Source: Chrysogorgia sp. JL179-B06
Lineage: Eukaryota; Cnidaria; Anthozoa; Scleralcyonacea; Chrysogorgiidae
Reading direction: 5' to 3'
Length of the DNA stretch: 64,000 bases
Assembly: GCA_035772405.1 (NCBI GenBank)
Contig: JAYKKM010000503.1
Span: 1-64,000 of the forward strand
The position numbers and the translations under genes are program-made. The notes beneath the pieces were generated by a model, which was given only the letters and a program-made list of their open reading frames with translations, had not been told where the DNA came from and made no database searches. This document shows, one piece after another, positions 21,877 to 36,000 of this stretch (position 1 is its first letter; each line of letters begins with the position of its first letter).

Positions 21877-22100
21877 GCAGTTCGTAATGTCGACTGCGCA
21901 TCAAAATGACGCGATCTGCGTCGGGATAAAACTTATTTCAATTCATAACATCAGGCTGGGGAATTGAGTATAACGAATTTGCAAGTGTAAATAGAAATGC
22001 AAATGTATATTGTGGTTTTAGCCTGATGTTATAAATTGAAATAACTTTTATCCCGACACAGAACACGTCATTTTGACACGCAGTCGACATTACAAACTGG
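21877..22100. repeat. ~225-bp fold-back element in the ESS2 upstream region
   Basis: About 80-bp arms: gtaatgtcgactgcgc...gggataaaacttatttcaatt...aacatcaggct and its imperfect reverse complement at 22018-22098. The loop is about 60 bases. It is a MITE-like hairpin sitting in the probable promoter interval. Confidence 0.75.
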
Positions 22101-22121
22101 CTAACGCTTATTCCGTTCAAG

Positions 22122-22552
22122 ATGGCAGGAAATTCTAGGGAATTTTCTCGTAACGGGGCTACAACCGAAATTCACTCATCTCTGGCACATATTGTTCAAC
22201 TATTGTTTTAGTTTATTGACAGGTTCACTCAATGACCCCCGCTTCAGAACAAAAATGGCGGCCTTCAATTTATCAAAAAATACAATAAACAAAGCCAAAT
22301 TGCTCTAAAACTAAAAAGATTAGAGGAAAACTAATACCCCTTCTCGTGTGAGGCGACAAAGAACTTTCATTTAAGCAACATTTGTTTTTGGAGTTAGTAA
22401 GATGTAAAGAAATCTTCCATCCATCGTTCATTCATTCATCCAATTTTAAAGATTCTCTTTTTAGATAGCACAGGTTGTTACATGACGAGCCAAGGTAAAC
22501 CAGAATGTCCTCGAGCTGCTAGACATGTCTTGAAGGATTCTGTTAATAATAT
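22122..22552 (+). CDS. Candidate 5' end of a divergent gene (two possible exons)
   Basis: A start in YY1/Kozak-like context (caagATGGCA at 22122) reads MAGNSREFS up to a possible donor (TTTCTC/gtaacg, about 22149). A second segment, 22465-22552, has a strong acceptor (attctctttttag) and a strong donor (AATAAT-AT/gtaagt). It reads STGCYMTSQGKPECPRAA, then RHVLKDSVNN. The phases (1 and 1) fit, giving one continuous frame. I do not recognise the product. The next exon would have to lie beyond the satellite that starts 155 bases later, or this gene is broken. The first donor is weak. Confidence 0.35.
22250..22262 (+). promoter_or_regulatory. YY1-like motif AAAATGGCGGCC
   Basis: acaaaaatggcggcc is close to the YY1 consensus. 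Together with aagATGGCag at 22120 and the site in the ESS2 leader it suggests a bidirectional promoter between 21.70 and 22.27 kb. This is a motif match only. Confidence 0.35.
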
Positions 22553-22706
22553 GTAAGTAACAGAGAGACTAGAAATATTTACCAATTTCCATATGTGCGG
22601 AAGTCAGAGAAAGCCTGCATGCGAGATATCCATGAGGGTATAAATAGGGATTCTAACCTTACAACAATCATGCCTGATGAAGACACCAGATTCGACTGTG
22701 ACAAAC

Positions 22707-23981
22707 ACATTACTTAGGTTAAATTTTCATATTTTAAGCTTATTTCGACAAGTTAAAAATCGTCGAAAATCGTCAAAAAGTTAAGGTTGACCAAATTTGA
22801 CAATTTTTTCCAAATTTTTGCATGCCAAAAATGACTAAATTTACCCTAGTTTCTGCTCGTATTAATATCTGAGGCATTATTTAGGCTAAATTGTCATATT
22901 TTAAGTTTATTTCGAAAAGTTAAAATGGCCATCATTTTAAAAATGGCCATCAAATTTGGCCATTTTCGCCAAATTTTTGGTTGTCCAAAAATGACTAAAT
23001 TTGCGCTAGTTTCTGCTCATATTAATATCTAAGGCATTATTTAGGCTATATTTTCATATTTTAAGCTTATTTTGACAAGTTAAAAATGGTCGAAAATCGT
23101 CAAAAAGTTAAGGTTAACCCTTTTTGTCCAAATTTGGCCATTTTTGCCAAATCTTTGGATGTCCAAAAATGACTAAATTTACGCTAGTTTCTGCTCATAT
23201 TTAATACCTAAGGCATTATTTAGGCTATATTTTCATATTTTAAGCTTATTTTGATAAGTTAAAAATGGACGAAAATCGTCCCTTTACTTTTTGGCCAAAT
23301 TTGACCATTTTTGCCAAATTTTTGCATGCCAAAAATGACTAAATTTACCCTAGTTTCTGCTCGTATTAATATCTGAGGCATTATTTAGGCTAAATTGTCA
23401 TATTTTAAGTTTATTTCGAAAAGTTAAAATGGCCATCATTTTAAAAATGGCCATCAAATTTGGCCATTTTCGCCAAATTTTTGGTTGTCCAAAAATGACT
23501 AAATTTGCGCTAGTTTCTGCTCATATTAATATCTAAGGCATTATTTAGGCTATATTTTCATATTTTAAGCTTATTTTGACAAGTTAAAAATGGTCGAAAA
23601 TCGTCAAAAAGTTAAGGTTAACCCTTTTTGTCCAAATTTGGCCATTTTTGCCAAATCTTTGGATGTCCAAAAATGACTAAATTTACGCTAGTTTCTGCTC
23701 ATACTAATACCTAAGGCATTATTTAGGCTATATTTTCATATTTTAAGCTTATTTTGACAAGTTAAAAATGGTCGAAAATCGTCAAAAAGTTAACGTTAAC
23801 CCCTTTACTTTTTGGCCAAATTTGGCCATTTTTGTCAAATTTTTGGATGTCCAAAATTGACTAAATTTACGCTAGTTTCTGCTCATATTAATACCTAAGG
23901 CATTATTTAGGCTATATTTTCATATTTTAAGCTTATTTTGACAAGTTAAAAATGGTCGAAAATCGTCAAAAAGTTAAGGTT
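22707..23981 (-). repeat. Left inverted block of the satellite (about 7 units)
   Basis: The first seven units run opposite to the main array. They are more diverged: some have aatggccatcattttaaaaatggccatc in place of the usual segment and show ccc or cgt variants. A stretch of about 500 bp is duplicated (22850 versus 23350). The edge unit at 22707 is the most diverged, as expected where homogenisation is weakest. Confidence 0.9.
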
Positions 23982-24095
23982 AACCTTAACTTTTGGACGA
24001 TTTTCGACCATTTTTAACTTGTCAAAATAAGCTTAAAATATGAAAATATAGCCTAAATAATGCCTTAGGTATTAATATGAGCAGAAACTAGTGTA
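23870..24095. repeat. Palindromic turn-around of the satellite (left)
   Basis: The centre is at 23981/23982 in AAGGTTAACCTT. Left and right units are near-perfect reverse complements for at least 110 bases each way (ctagtttctgctcat...aagttaaggtt against aaccttaactt...atgagcagaaactag). This is a long perfect-hairpin candidate. Confidence 0.9.
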
Positions 24096-27000
24096 AATTT
24101 AGTCATTTTTGGACATCCAAAAATTTGGCCAACAAGTAAAGGGGTTAACCTTAACATTTTGACGATTTTCGACCATTTTTAACTTGTCAAAATAAGCTGA
24201 AAATATGAAAATATAGCCTAAATAATGCCTTAGATATTAATATGAGCAGAAACTAGCGTAAATTTAGTCATTTTTGGACATCTAAAAATTTGGGAAAAAT
24301 GGCCAAATTTGGCCAAAAAGTAAAGGGGTTAACCTTAACTTTTTGACGATTTTCGACCATTTTTAACTTGTCAAAATAAGCTTAAAATATGAAAATATAG
24401 CCTAAATAATGCCTTAGGTATTAATATGAGCAGAAACTAGCGTAAATTTAGTCATTTTTGGACATCCAAAAATTTGGCAAAAATGGTCAAATTTGGCTAA
24501 AAAGTAAAGGGGTTAACCTTAACTTTTTGACGATTTTCGACCATTTTTAACTTGTCAAAATAAGCTTAAAATATGAAAATATAGCCTAAATAATGCCTTA
24601 GGTATTAATATGAGCAGAAACTAGCGTAAATTTAGTCATTTTTGGACATCTAAAAATTTCGCAAAAATGGCCAAATTTGGCCAAAATTGTAAAGGGGTTA
24701 ACCTTAACTTTTTGACGATTTTCGACCATTTTTAACTTCTCAAAATAAGCTTAAAATATGAAAATGTAGCCTAAATAATGCCTTAGATATTAATATGAGC
24801 AGAAACTAGCGTAAATTTAGTCATTTTTGGACATCTAAAAATTTCGCAAAAATGGCCAAATTTGGCCAAAAAGTAAAGGGGTTAACCTTAACTTTTTGAC
24901 GATTTTCGACCATTTTTAACTTCTCAAAATAAGCTTAAAATATGAAAATGTAGCCTAAATAATGCCTTAGATATTAATATGAGCAGAAACTAGCGTAAAT
25001 TTAGTCATTTTTGGACATCCAAAAATTTGGGAAAAATGGCCAAATTTGGCCAAAAAGTAAAGGGGTTAACCTTAACTTTTTGACGATTTTCGACCATTTT
25101 TAACTTGTCAAAATAAGCTTAAAATATGAAAATATAGCCTAAATAATGCCTTAGGTATTAATATGAGCAGAAACTAGCGTAAATTTAGTCATTTTTGGAC
25201 ATCCAAAAATTTGGCAAAAATGGTCAAATTTGGCCAAAAAGTAAAGGGGTTAAACTTAACTTTTGGACGATTTTCGACCATTTTTAACTTGTCAAAATCA
25301 GCTTAAAATATGAAAATATAGCCTAAATAATGCCTTAGGTATTAATATGAGCAGAAACTAGCGTAAATTTAGTCATTTTTGGACATCTAAAAATTTCGCA
25401 AAAATGGCCAAATTTGGCCAAAATTGTAAAGGGGTTAACCTTAACTTTTTGACGATTTTCGACCATTTTTAACTTCTCAAAATAAGCAAAATATGAAAAT
25501 GTAGCCTAAAAATGCCTTAGATATTAATATGAGCAGAAACTATCGTAAATTTAGTCATTTTTGGACATCTAAAAATTTCGCAAAAATGGCCAAATTTGGC
25601 CAAAAAGTAAAGGGGTTAACCTTAACTTTTTGAACGATTTTCGACCATTTTTAACTTCTCAAAATAAGCTTAAAATATGAAAAATGTGCCTAAATAATGC
25701 CTTAGATATTAATATGAGCAGAAACTAGCGTAAATTTAGTCATTTTTGGACATCCAAAAATTTGGGAAAAATGGCCAAATTTGGCCAAAAAGTAAAGGGG
25801 TTAACCTTAAACTTTTGGACGATTTTCGACCATTTTTAACTTGTCAAAATAAGCTTAAAATATGAAAATATAGCCTAATTAATGCCTTAGGTATTAATAT
25901 GAGCAGAAACTAGCGTAAATTTAGTCATTTTTTGGACATCTAAAAATTTCGCAAAAATGGCCAAATTTGGCCAAAATTGTAAAGGGGTTAACCTTAACTT
26001 TTTGACGATTTTCGACCATTTTTAACTTCTCAAAAATAAGCTTAAAATATGAAAATGTAGCCTAAATAATGCCTTAGCTATTAATATGAGCAGAAACTAG
26101 CGTAAATTTAGTCATTTTTGGACATCTATAAAATTTCGCAAAAATGGCAAAATTTGGCCAAAAATTGTAAAGGGGTTAACCTTTAACTTTTTGACGATTT
26201 TCGACCATTTTTAACTTCTCAAAATAAGCATAAAATATGAAAATGTAGCCTAAATAATGCCTTAGATATTAATATGAGCAGAAAACTAGCGTAAATTTAG
26301 TCATTTTTGGACATCTAAAAATTTCGCAAAAAATGGGCCAAATTTGGCCAAAAAGTAAAGGGGTTAACCTTAACTTTTTGACGATTTTCGACCATTTTTA
26401 ACTTCTCAAAATAAGCTTAAAATATGAAAATGTAGCCTAAATAATGCCTTAGATATTAATATGAGCAGAAACTAGCGTAAATTTAGTCATTTTTGGACAT
26501 CCAAAAATTTGGGAAAAATGGCCAAATTTGGCCAAAATTGTAAAGGGGTTAACCTTAACTTTTTGACGATTTTCGACCATTTTTAACTTGTCAAAATAAG
26601 CTTAAAATATGAAAATGTAGCCTAAATAATGCCTTAGATATTAATATGAGCAGAAACTAGCGTAAATTTAGTCATTTTTGGACATCCAAAAATTTGGGAA
26701 AAATGGCCAAATTTGCCCAAAAAGTAAAGGGGTTAACCTTAACTTTTTGACGATTTTCGACCATTTTTAACTTGTCAAAATAAGCTTAAAATATGAAAAT
26801 ATAGCCTAAATAATGCCTTAGGTATTAATATGAGCAGAAACTAGCGTAAATTTAGTCATCCAAAAATTTGGCAAAAATGGTCAAATTTGGCCAAAAAGTA
26901 AAGGGGTTAACCTTAACTTTTGGACGATTTTCGACCATTTTTAACTTGTCAAAATAAGCTTAAAATATGAAAATATAGCCTAAATAATGCCTTAGGTATT

Positions 27001-30000
27001 AATATGAGTAGAAACTAGCGTAAATTTAGTCATTTTTGGACATCTAAAAATTTCGCAAAAATGGCCAAATTTGGCCAAAATTGTTAATGGGTTAACCTTA
27101 ACTTTTTGACGATTTTCGACCATTTTTAACTTCTCAAAATAAGCTTAAAATATGAAAATGTAGCCTAAATAATGCCTTAGATATTAATATGAGCAGAAAC
27201 TAGCGTAAATTTAGTCATTTTTGGACATCTAAAAATTTCGCAAAAATGGCCAAATTTGGCCAAAAAGTAAAGGGGTTAACCTTAACTTTTTGACGATTTT
27301 CGACCATTTTTAACTTCTCAAAATAAGCTTAAAATATGAAAATGTAGCCTAAATAATGCCTTAGATATTAATATGAGCAGAAACTAGCGTAAATTTAGTC
27401 ATTTTTGGACATCCAAAAATTTGGGAAAAATGGCCAAATTTGGCCAAAAAGTAAAGGGGTTAACCTTAACTTTTTGACGATTTTCGACCATTTTTAACTT
27501 GTCAAAATAAGCTTAAAATATGAAAATATAGCCTAAATAATGCCTTAGGTATTAATATGAGCAGAAACTAGCGTAAATTTAGTCATTTTTGGACATCCAA
27601 AAATTTGGCAAAAATGGCCAAATTTGGCCAAAAAGTAAAGGGGTTAAACTTAACTTTTGGACGATTTTCGACCATTTTTAACTTGTCAAAATAAGCTTAA
27701 AATATGAAAATTAGCCTAAATAATGCCTTAGGTTTTAATATGAGCAGAAACTAGCGAAAATTTAGTCATTTTTGGACATCCAAAAATTTGGGCAAAAATG
27801 GCCAAATTTGGCCAAAAAGTAAAGGGGTTAACCTTAACTTTTTGACGATTTTCGACCATTTTTAACTTGTCAAAATAAGCTTAAAATATGAAAATATAGC
27901 CTAAATAATGCCTTAGGTATTAATATGAGCAGAAACTAGCGTAAATTTAGTCATTTTAGGACATCTAAAAATTTGGCAAAAAATGGCCAAATTTGGCCAA
28001 AAAGTAAAGGGGTTAACCTTAACTTTTGACGATTTTCGACCATTTTTAACTTGTCAAAATAAGCTTAAAATATGAAAATATAGCCAAAATAATGCCTTAG
28101 GTATTAATATGAGCAGAAACTAGCGTAAATTTAGTCATTTTTGGACATTCAAAAATTTGGCAAAAATGGCCAAATTTGGCCAAAAAGTAAAGGGGTTAAC
28201 CTTAACTTTTTGACGATTTTCGACCATTTTTAACTTGTCAAAATAAGCTTAAAATATGAAAATATAGCCTAAATAATGCCTAGGTATTAATATGAGCCAG
28301 AAACTAGCGTAAATTTAGTCATTTTTGGACATCCAAAAATTTCGCAAAAATGGCCAAATTTGGCCAAAAAGTAAAGGGGTTAACCTTAACTTTTTGACGA
28401 TTTTCGACCATTTTTAACTTGTCAAAATAAGCTTAAAATATGAAAATATAGCCTAAATAATGCCTTAGATATTAATATGAGCAGAAACTAGCGTAAATTT
28501 TAGTCATTTTTGGACATCTAAAAATTTGGGAAAAATGGCCAAATTTGGCCAAAAAGTAAAGGGGTTAACCTTAACTTTTTGACGATTTTCGACCATTTTT
28601 AACTTGTCAAAATAAGCTTAAAATATGAAAATGTAGCCTAAATAATGCCTTAGGTATTAATATGAGCAGAAACTTGCGTAAATTTAGTCATTTTTGGACA
28701 TCCAAAAATTTGGCAAAAATGGTCAAATTTGGCCAAAAAGTAAAGGGGTTAACCTTAACTTTTTGACGATTTTCGACCATTTTTAACTTGTCAAAAATAA
28801 GCTTAAAATATGAAAATATAGCCTAAATAATGCCTTAGGTTATTAATATGAGCAGAAACTAGCGTAAATTTAGTCATTTTTGGACATCTAAAAATTTCGC
28901 AAAAATGGCCAAATTTGGCCAAAATTGTAAAGGGGTTAACCTTAACTTTTTGACGATTTTCGACCATTTTTAACTTCTCAAAATAAGCTTAAAATATGAA
29001 AATGTAGCCTAAATAATGCCTTAGATATTAATATGAGCAGAAACTAGCGTAAATTTAGTCATTTTTGGACATCTAAAAATTTCGCAAAAATGGCCAAATT
29101 TGGCCAAAAAGTAAAGGGGTTAACCTTAACTTTTTGACGATTTTCGACCATTTTTAACTTCTCAAAATAAGCTTAAAATATGAAAATGTAGCCTAAATAA
29201 TGCCTTAGATATTAATATGAGCAGAAACTAGCGTAAATTTAGTCATTTTTGGACATCCAAAAATTTGGGAAAAATGGCCAAATTTGGCCAAAAAGTAAAG
29301 GGGTTAACCTTAACTTTTTGACGATTTTCGACCATTTTTAACTTGTCAAAATAAGCTTAAAATATGAAAATATAGACTAAATAATGCCTTAGATATTAAT
29401 ATGAGCAGAAACTAGCGTATATTTAGTCATTTTTGGACATCCAAAAATTTGGCAAAAATGGCCAAATTTGGCCCAAAAAGTAAAGGGGTTAACCTTAACT
29501 TTTTGACGATTTTCGACCATTTTTAACTTGTCAAAATCAGCTTAAAATATGAAAATATAGCCTAAATAATGCCTTAGGAATTAATATGAGCAGAAACTAG
29601 CGTAAATTTAGTCATTTTTGGACATCTAAAAATTTCGCAAAAATGGCCAAATTTGGCCAAAATTGTAAAGGGGTTAACCTTAACTTTTTGACGATTTTCG
29701 ACCATTTTTAACTTCTCAAAATAAGCATAAAATATGAAAATGTAGCCTAAATAATGCCTTAGATATTAATATGAGCAGAAACTAGCGTAAATTTAGTCAT
29801 TTTTGGACATCTAAAAATGTCGCAAAAAAAATGGCCAAATTTGGCCAAAAAGTAAAGGGGTTAACCTTAACTTTTTGACGATTTTCGACCATTTTTAACT
29901 TCTCAAAATAAGCTTAAAATATGAAAATGTAGCCTAAATAATGCCTTAGATATTAATATGAGCAGAAACTAGCGTAAATTTAGTCATTTTTGGACATCCA

Positions 30001-33000
30001 AAAATTTGGGAAAAATGGCCAAATTTGGCCAAAAAGTAAAGGGGTTAACCTTAACTTTTGGGACGATTTTCGACCATTTTTAACTTGTCAAAATAAGCTT
30101 AAAATATGAAAATATAGCCTAAATAATGCCTTAGGTATTAATATGAGCAGAAACTAGAGTAAATTTAGTCATTTTTGGACATATAAAAATTTCTCAAAAA
30201 TGGCCAAATTTGGCCAAAAAGTAAAGGGGTTAACCTTAACTTTTTGACGATTTTCGACCATTTTTAACTTCTCAAAATAAGCTTAAAATATGAATATGTA
30301 GCCTAAATAATGCCTTAGATATTAATATGAGCAGAAACTAGCGTAAATTTAGTCATTTTTGGACATCTAAAAATTTCGCAAAAATGGCCAAATTTGGCCA
30401 AAAAGTAAAGGGGTTAACCTTAACTTTTTGACGATTTTCGACCATTTTTAAACTTCTCAAAATAAGCATAAAATATGAAAATGTTAGCCTAAATAATGCC
30501 TTAGATATTAATATGAGCAGAAACTAGCGTAAATTTAGTCATTTTTGGACATCTAAAATTTCGCAAAAATGGCCAAATTTGGCCAAAAAGTAAAGGGGTT
30601 AACCTTAAACTTTTTGACGATTTTCGACCATTTTTAACTTCTCAAAATAAGCTTAAAATATGAAAATGTAGCCTAAATAATGCCTTAGATATTAATATGA
30701 GCAGAAACTAGCGTAAATTTAGTCATTTTTGGACATCCAAAAATTTGGGAAAAATGGCCAAATTTGGCCAAAAAGTAAAGGGGTTAACCTTAACTTTTTG
30801 ACGATTTTCGACCATTTTTAACTTGTCAAAATAAGCTTAAAATATGAAAATGTAGCCTAAATAATGCCTTAGATATTAATATGAGCAGAAACTAGCGTAA
30901 ATTTAGTCATTTTTGGACATCCAAAAATTTGGTAAAAATGGCCAAATTTGGCCAAAAAGTAAAGGGGTTAACCTTAACTTTTTGACGATTTCGACCATTT
31001 TTAACTTGTCAAAATAAGCTTAAAATATGAAAATATAGCCTAAATAATGCCTTAGGTATTAATATGAGCCAGAAACTAGCGTAAATTTAGTCATCATCCA
31101 AAAATTTGGCAAAAATGGTCAAATTTGGCCAAAAAGTAAAGGGGTTAACCTTAACTTTTGGACGATTTTCGACCATTTTTAACTTGTCAAAATAAGCTTA
31201 AAATATGAAAATATAGCCTAAATAATGCCTTAGGTAATAATATGAGTAGAAAACTAGCGTAAATTTAGTCATTTTTGGACATCTAAAAATTTCGCAAAAA
31301 TGGCCAAATTTGGCCAAAAAGTTAAGGGGTTAACCTTAACTTTTTGACGATTTTCGACCATTTTTAACTTCTCAAAATAAGCTTAAAATATGAAAATGTA
31401 GCCTAAATAATGCCTTAGATATTAATATGAGCAGAAACTAGCGTAAATTTAGTCATTTTTGGACATCTAAAAATTTCGAAAAATGGCCAAATTTGGCCAA
31501 AAAGTAAAGGGGTTAACCTTAACTTTTTGACGATTTTCGACCATTTTTAACTTCTCAAAATAAGCTTAAAATATGAAAATGTAGCCTAAATAATGCCTTA
31601 GATATTAATATGAGCAGAAACTAGCGTAAATTTAGTCATTTTTGGACATCCAAAAATTTGGGAAAAATGGCCAAATTTGGCCAAAAAGTAAAGGGTTAAC
31701 CTTAACTTTTGGACGATTTTCGACCATTTTTAACTTGTCAAAATAAGCTTAAAATATGAAAATATAGCCTAAATAATGCCTTAGGTATTAATATGAGCAG
31801 AAACTAGCGTAAATTTAGTCATTTTTGGACATCTAAAAATTTCGCAAAAATGGCCAAATTTGGCCAAAATTGAGTAAAGGGGTTAACCTTAACTTTTTGA
31901 CGATTTTCGACCATTTTTAACTTCTCAAAATAAGCTTAAAATATGAAAATGTAGCCTAAATAATGCCTTAGATATTAATATGAGCAGAAACTAGCGTAAA
32001 TTTAGTCATTTTTGGACATTTCCAAAAATTTGGGAAAAATGGCCAAATTTGCCCAAAAAGTAAAGGGGTTAACCTTAACTTTTTGACGATTTTCGACCAT
32101 TTTTAACTTGTCAAAATAAGCTTTAAATATGAAAATATAGCCTAAATAATGCCTTAGGTATTAATATGAGCAGAAACTAGCGTAAATTTAGTCATCCAAA
32201 AATTTGGCAAAAATGGCCAAATTTGGCCAAAAAGTAAAGGGGTTAACCTTAACTTTTGGACGATTTTCGACCATTTTTAACTTGTCAAAATTAGCTTTAA
32301 AATATGAAAATATAGCCAAAATAATGCCTTAGGTATTAATATGAGCAGAAAATAGCGTAAATTTAGTCATTTTTGGACATTCAAAAATTTGGCAAAAATG
32401 GCCAAATTTGGCCAAAAAGTAAAGGGGTTAACCTTAACTTTTTGACGATTTTCGACCATTTTTAACGTTGTCAAAATAAGCTTAAAATATGAAAATATAG
32501 CCAAAATAATGCCTTAGGTATTAATATGAGCAGAAACTAGCGTAAATTTAGTCATTTTTGGGACATTCAAAAATTTGGCAAAAATGGCCAAATTTGGCCA
32601 AAAAGTAAAGGGGTTAACCTTAACTTTTTGACGATTTTCGACCATTTTTAACTTGTCAAAATAAGCTTAAAATATGAAAATATAGCCTAAATAATGCCTT
32701 AGGATTAATATGAGCAGAAACTAGCGTAAATTTAGTCATTTTTGGGACATCTAAAAATTTCGCAAAAATGGCCAAATTTGGCCAAAAAGTAAAGGGGTTA
32801 ACCTTAACTTTTTGACGATTTTCGACCATTTTTAACTTGTCAAAATAAGCTTAAAATATGAAAATATAGCCTAAATAATGCCTTAGATATTAATATGAGC
32901 AGAAACTAGCGTAAATTTAGTCATTTTTGGACATCCAAAAATTTGGGAAAAATGGCCAAATTTGCCCAAAAAGTAAAGGGGTTAACCTTAACTTTTTGAC

Positions 33001-36000
33001 GATTTTCGACCATTTTCAACTTGTCAAAATAAGCTTAAAATATGAAAATATAGTCTAAATAATGCCTTAGGTATTAATATGAGCAGAAACTAGCGTAAAT
33101 TTAGTCATTTTTGGACATCTAAAAATTTCGCAAAAATGGCCAAATTTGGCCAAAATTCTAAAGGGGTTAACCTTAACTTTTTGACGATTTTCGACCATTT
33201 TTAACTTCTCAAAATAAGCTTAAAATATGAAAATGTAGCCTAAATAATGCCTTAGATATTAATATGAGCAGAAACTAGCGTAAATTTAGTCATTTTTGGA
33301 CATCTAAAAATTTCGCAAAAATGGCCAAATTTGGCCAAAAAGTAAAGGGGTTAACCTTAACTTTTTGACGATTTTCGACCATTTTTAACTTCTCAAAATA
33401 AGCTTAAAATATGAAAATGTAGCCTAAATAATGCCTTAGATATTAATATGAGCAGAAACTAGCGTAAATTTAGTCATTTTTGGACATCCAAAAATTTGGA
33501 AAAAAATGGCCAAATTTGGCCAAAAAGTAAAGGGGTTAACCTTAACTTTTGGACGATTTTCGACCATTTTTAACTTGTCAAAATAAGCTTAAAATATGAA
33601 AATATAGCCTAAATAATGCCTTAGGTATTAATATGAGCAGAAACTAGCGTAAATTTAGTCATTTTTGCACATCTAAAAATTTCGCAAAAATGGCCAAATT
33701 TGGCCAAAATTGTAAAGGGGTTAACCTTAACTTTTTGACGATTTTCGACCATTTTTAACTTCTCAAAATAAGCTTAAAATATGAAAATGTAGCCTAAATA
33801 AATGCCTTAGATATTAATATGAGCAGAAACTAGCGTTAAATTTAGTCATTTTTGGACATCCAAAAATTTGGAAAAAAATGGCCAAATTTGCCAAAAAAGT
33901 AAAGGGGTTAACCTTAACTTTTTTGACGATTTTCGACCATTTTTAACTTGTCAAAATAAGCTTTAAAATATGAAAATATAGCCTAAATAATGCCTTAGGT
34001 ATTAATATGAGCAGAAACTAGCGTAAATTTAGTCATCCAAAAATTTGGCAAAAATGGCCAAAATTTGGCCAAAAAGTAAAGGGGTTAACCTTAACTTTTT
34101 GACGATTTTCGACATTTTTAACTTGTCAAAATAAGCTTAAAATATGAAAATATAGCCTAAATAATGCCTTAGGTATTAATATGAGCAGAAACTAGCGTAA
34201 ATTTAGTCATTTTTGGACATCCAAAAATTTGGCAAAAATGGTCAATTTTGGCCAAATTTTGACAAGTTAAAATCGTCAAAAGTTAAGGTTAACACCTTAA
34301 CTTTTTGACGATTTTCGACCATTTTTAACTTGTCAAAATAAGCTTAAAATATGAAAATATAGCCTAAATAATGCCTTAGGTATTAATATGAGCAGAAACT
34401 AGCGTAAATTTAGTCATTTTTGGACATTCAAAAATTTGGCAAAAATGGCCAAATTTGGCCAAAAAGTAAAGGGGTTAACCTTAACTTTTTGACGATTTTC
34501 GACCATTTTTAACTTGTCAAAATAAGCTTAAAATATGAAAATATAGCCTAAATAATGCCTTAGGTATTAATATGAGCAGAAACTAGCGTTAAATTTAGTC
34601 ATTTTTGCACATCTAAAAATTTCGCAAAATGGCCAAATTTGGCCAAAATTGTTAAGGGGTTAACCTTAACTTTTTGACGATTTTCGACCATTTTTAACTT
34701 CTCAAAATAAGCTTAAAATATGAAAATGTAGCCTAAATAATGCCTTAGATATTAATATGAGCAGAAACTAGCGTAAATTTAGTCATTTTTGGACATCCAA
34801 AAATTTGGGAAAAAATGGCCAAATTTGCCCAAAAAGTAAAGGGGTTAACCTTAACTTTTTGACGATTTTCGACCATTTTTAACTTGTCAAAATAAGCTTA
34901 AAATATGAAAATATAGCCTTAAATAATGCCTTAGGTATTAATATGAGCAGAAACTAGCGTAAATTTAGTCATCCAAAAATTTGGCAAAAATGGCCAAATT
35001 TGGCCAAAAAGTAAAGGGGTTAACCTTAACTTTTGGACGATTTTCGACCATTTTTAACTTGTCAAAATAAGCTTTAAAATATGAAAATATAGCCTAAATA
35101 ATGCCTTAGGTATTAATATGAGCAGAAACTAGCGTAAATTTAGTCATTTTTGGACATCCAAAAATTTGGCAAAAATGGTCAATTTTGGCCAAAAAGTAAA
35201 GGGGTTAACCTTAACTTTTGGACGATTTTCGACCATTTTTAACTTGTCAAAATAAGCTTAAAATATGAAAATATAGCCAAAATAATGCCTTAGGTATTAA
35301 TATGAGCAGAAACTAGCGTAAATTTAGTCATTTTTGGACATTCAAAAATTTGGCAAAAATGGCCAAATTTGGCCAAAAAGTAAAGGGGTTAACCTTAACT
35401 TTTTGACGATTTTCGACCATTTTTAACTTGTCAAAATAAGCTTAAAATATGAAAATATAGCCTAAATAATGCCTTAGGTATTAATATGAGCTGAAACTAG
35501 CGTTAAATTTAGTCATTTTTGGACATCTAAAAATTTCGCAAAAATGGCCAAATTTGGCCAAAAAGTAAAGGGGTTAACCTTAACTTTTGACGATTTTCGA
35601 CCATTTTTAACTTGTCAAAATAAGCTTAAAATATGAAAATATAGGCCTAAATAATGCCTTAGATATTAATATGAGCAGAAACTAGCGTAAATTTAGTCAT
35701 TTTTGGACATCCAAAAATTTGGGAAAAATGGCCAAATTTGCCCAAAAAGTAAAGGGGTTAACCTTAACTTTTTGACGATTTTCGACCATTTTTCAACTTG
35801 TCAAAATAAGCTTAAAATATGAAAATATAGTCTAAATAATGCCTTAGGTATTAATATGAGCAGAAACTAGCGTAATTTTAGTCATTTTTGGACATTCCAA
35901 AAATTTGGCAAAAATGGCCAAATTTGGCCAAAGGTTAACCTTAACTTTTTGACGATTTTCGACCATTTTTAACTTGTCTAAAATAAGCTTAAAATATGAA

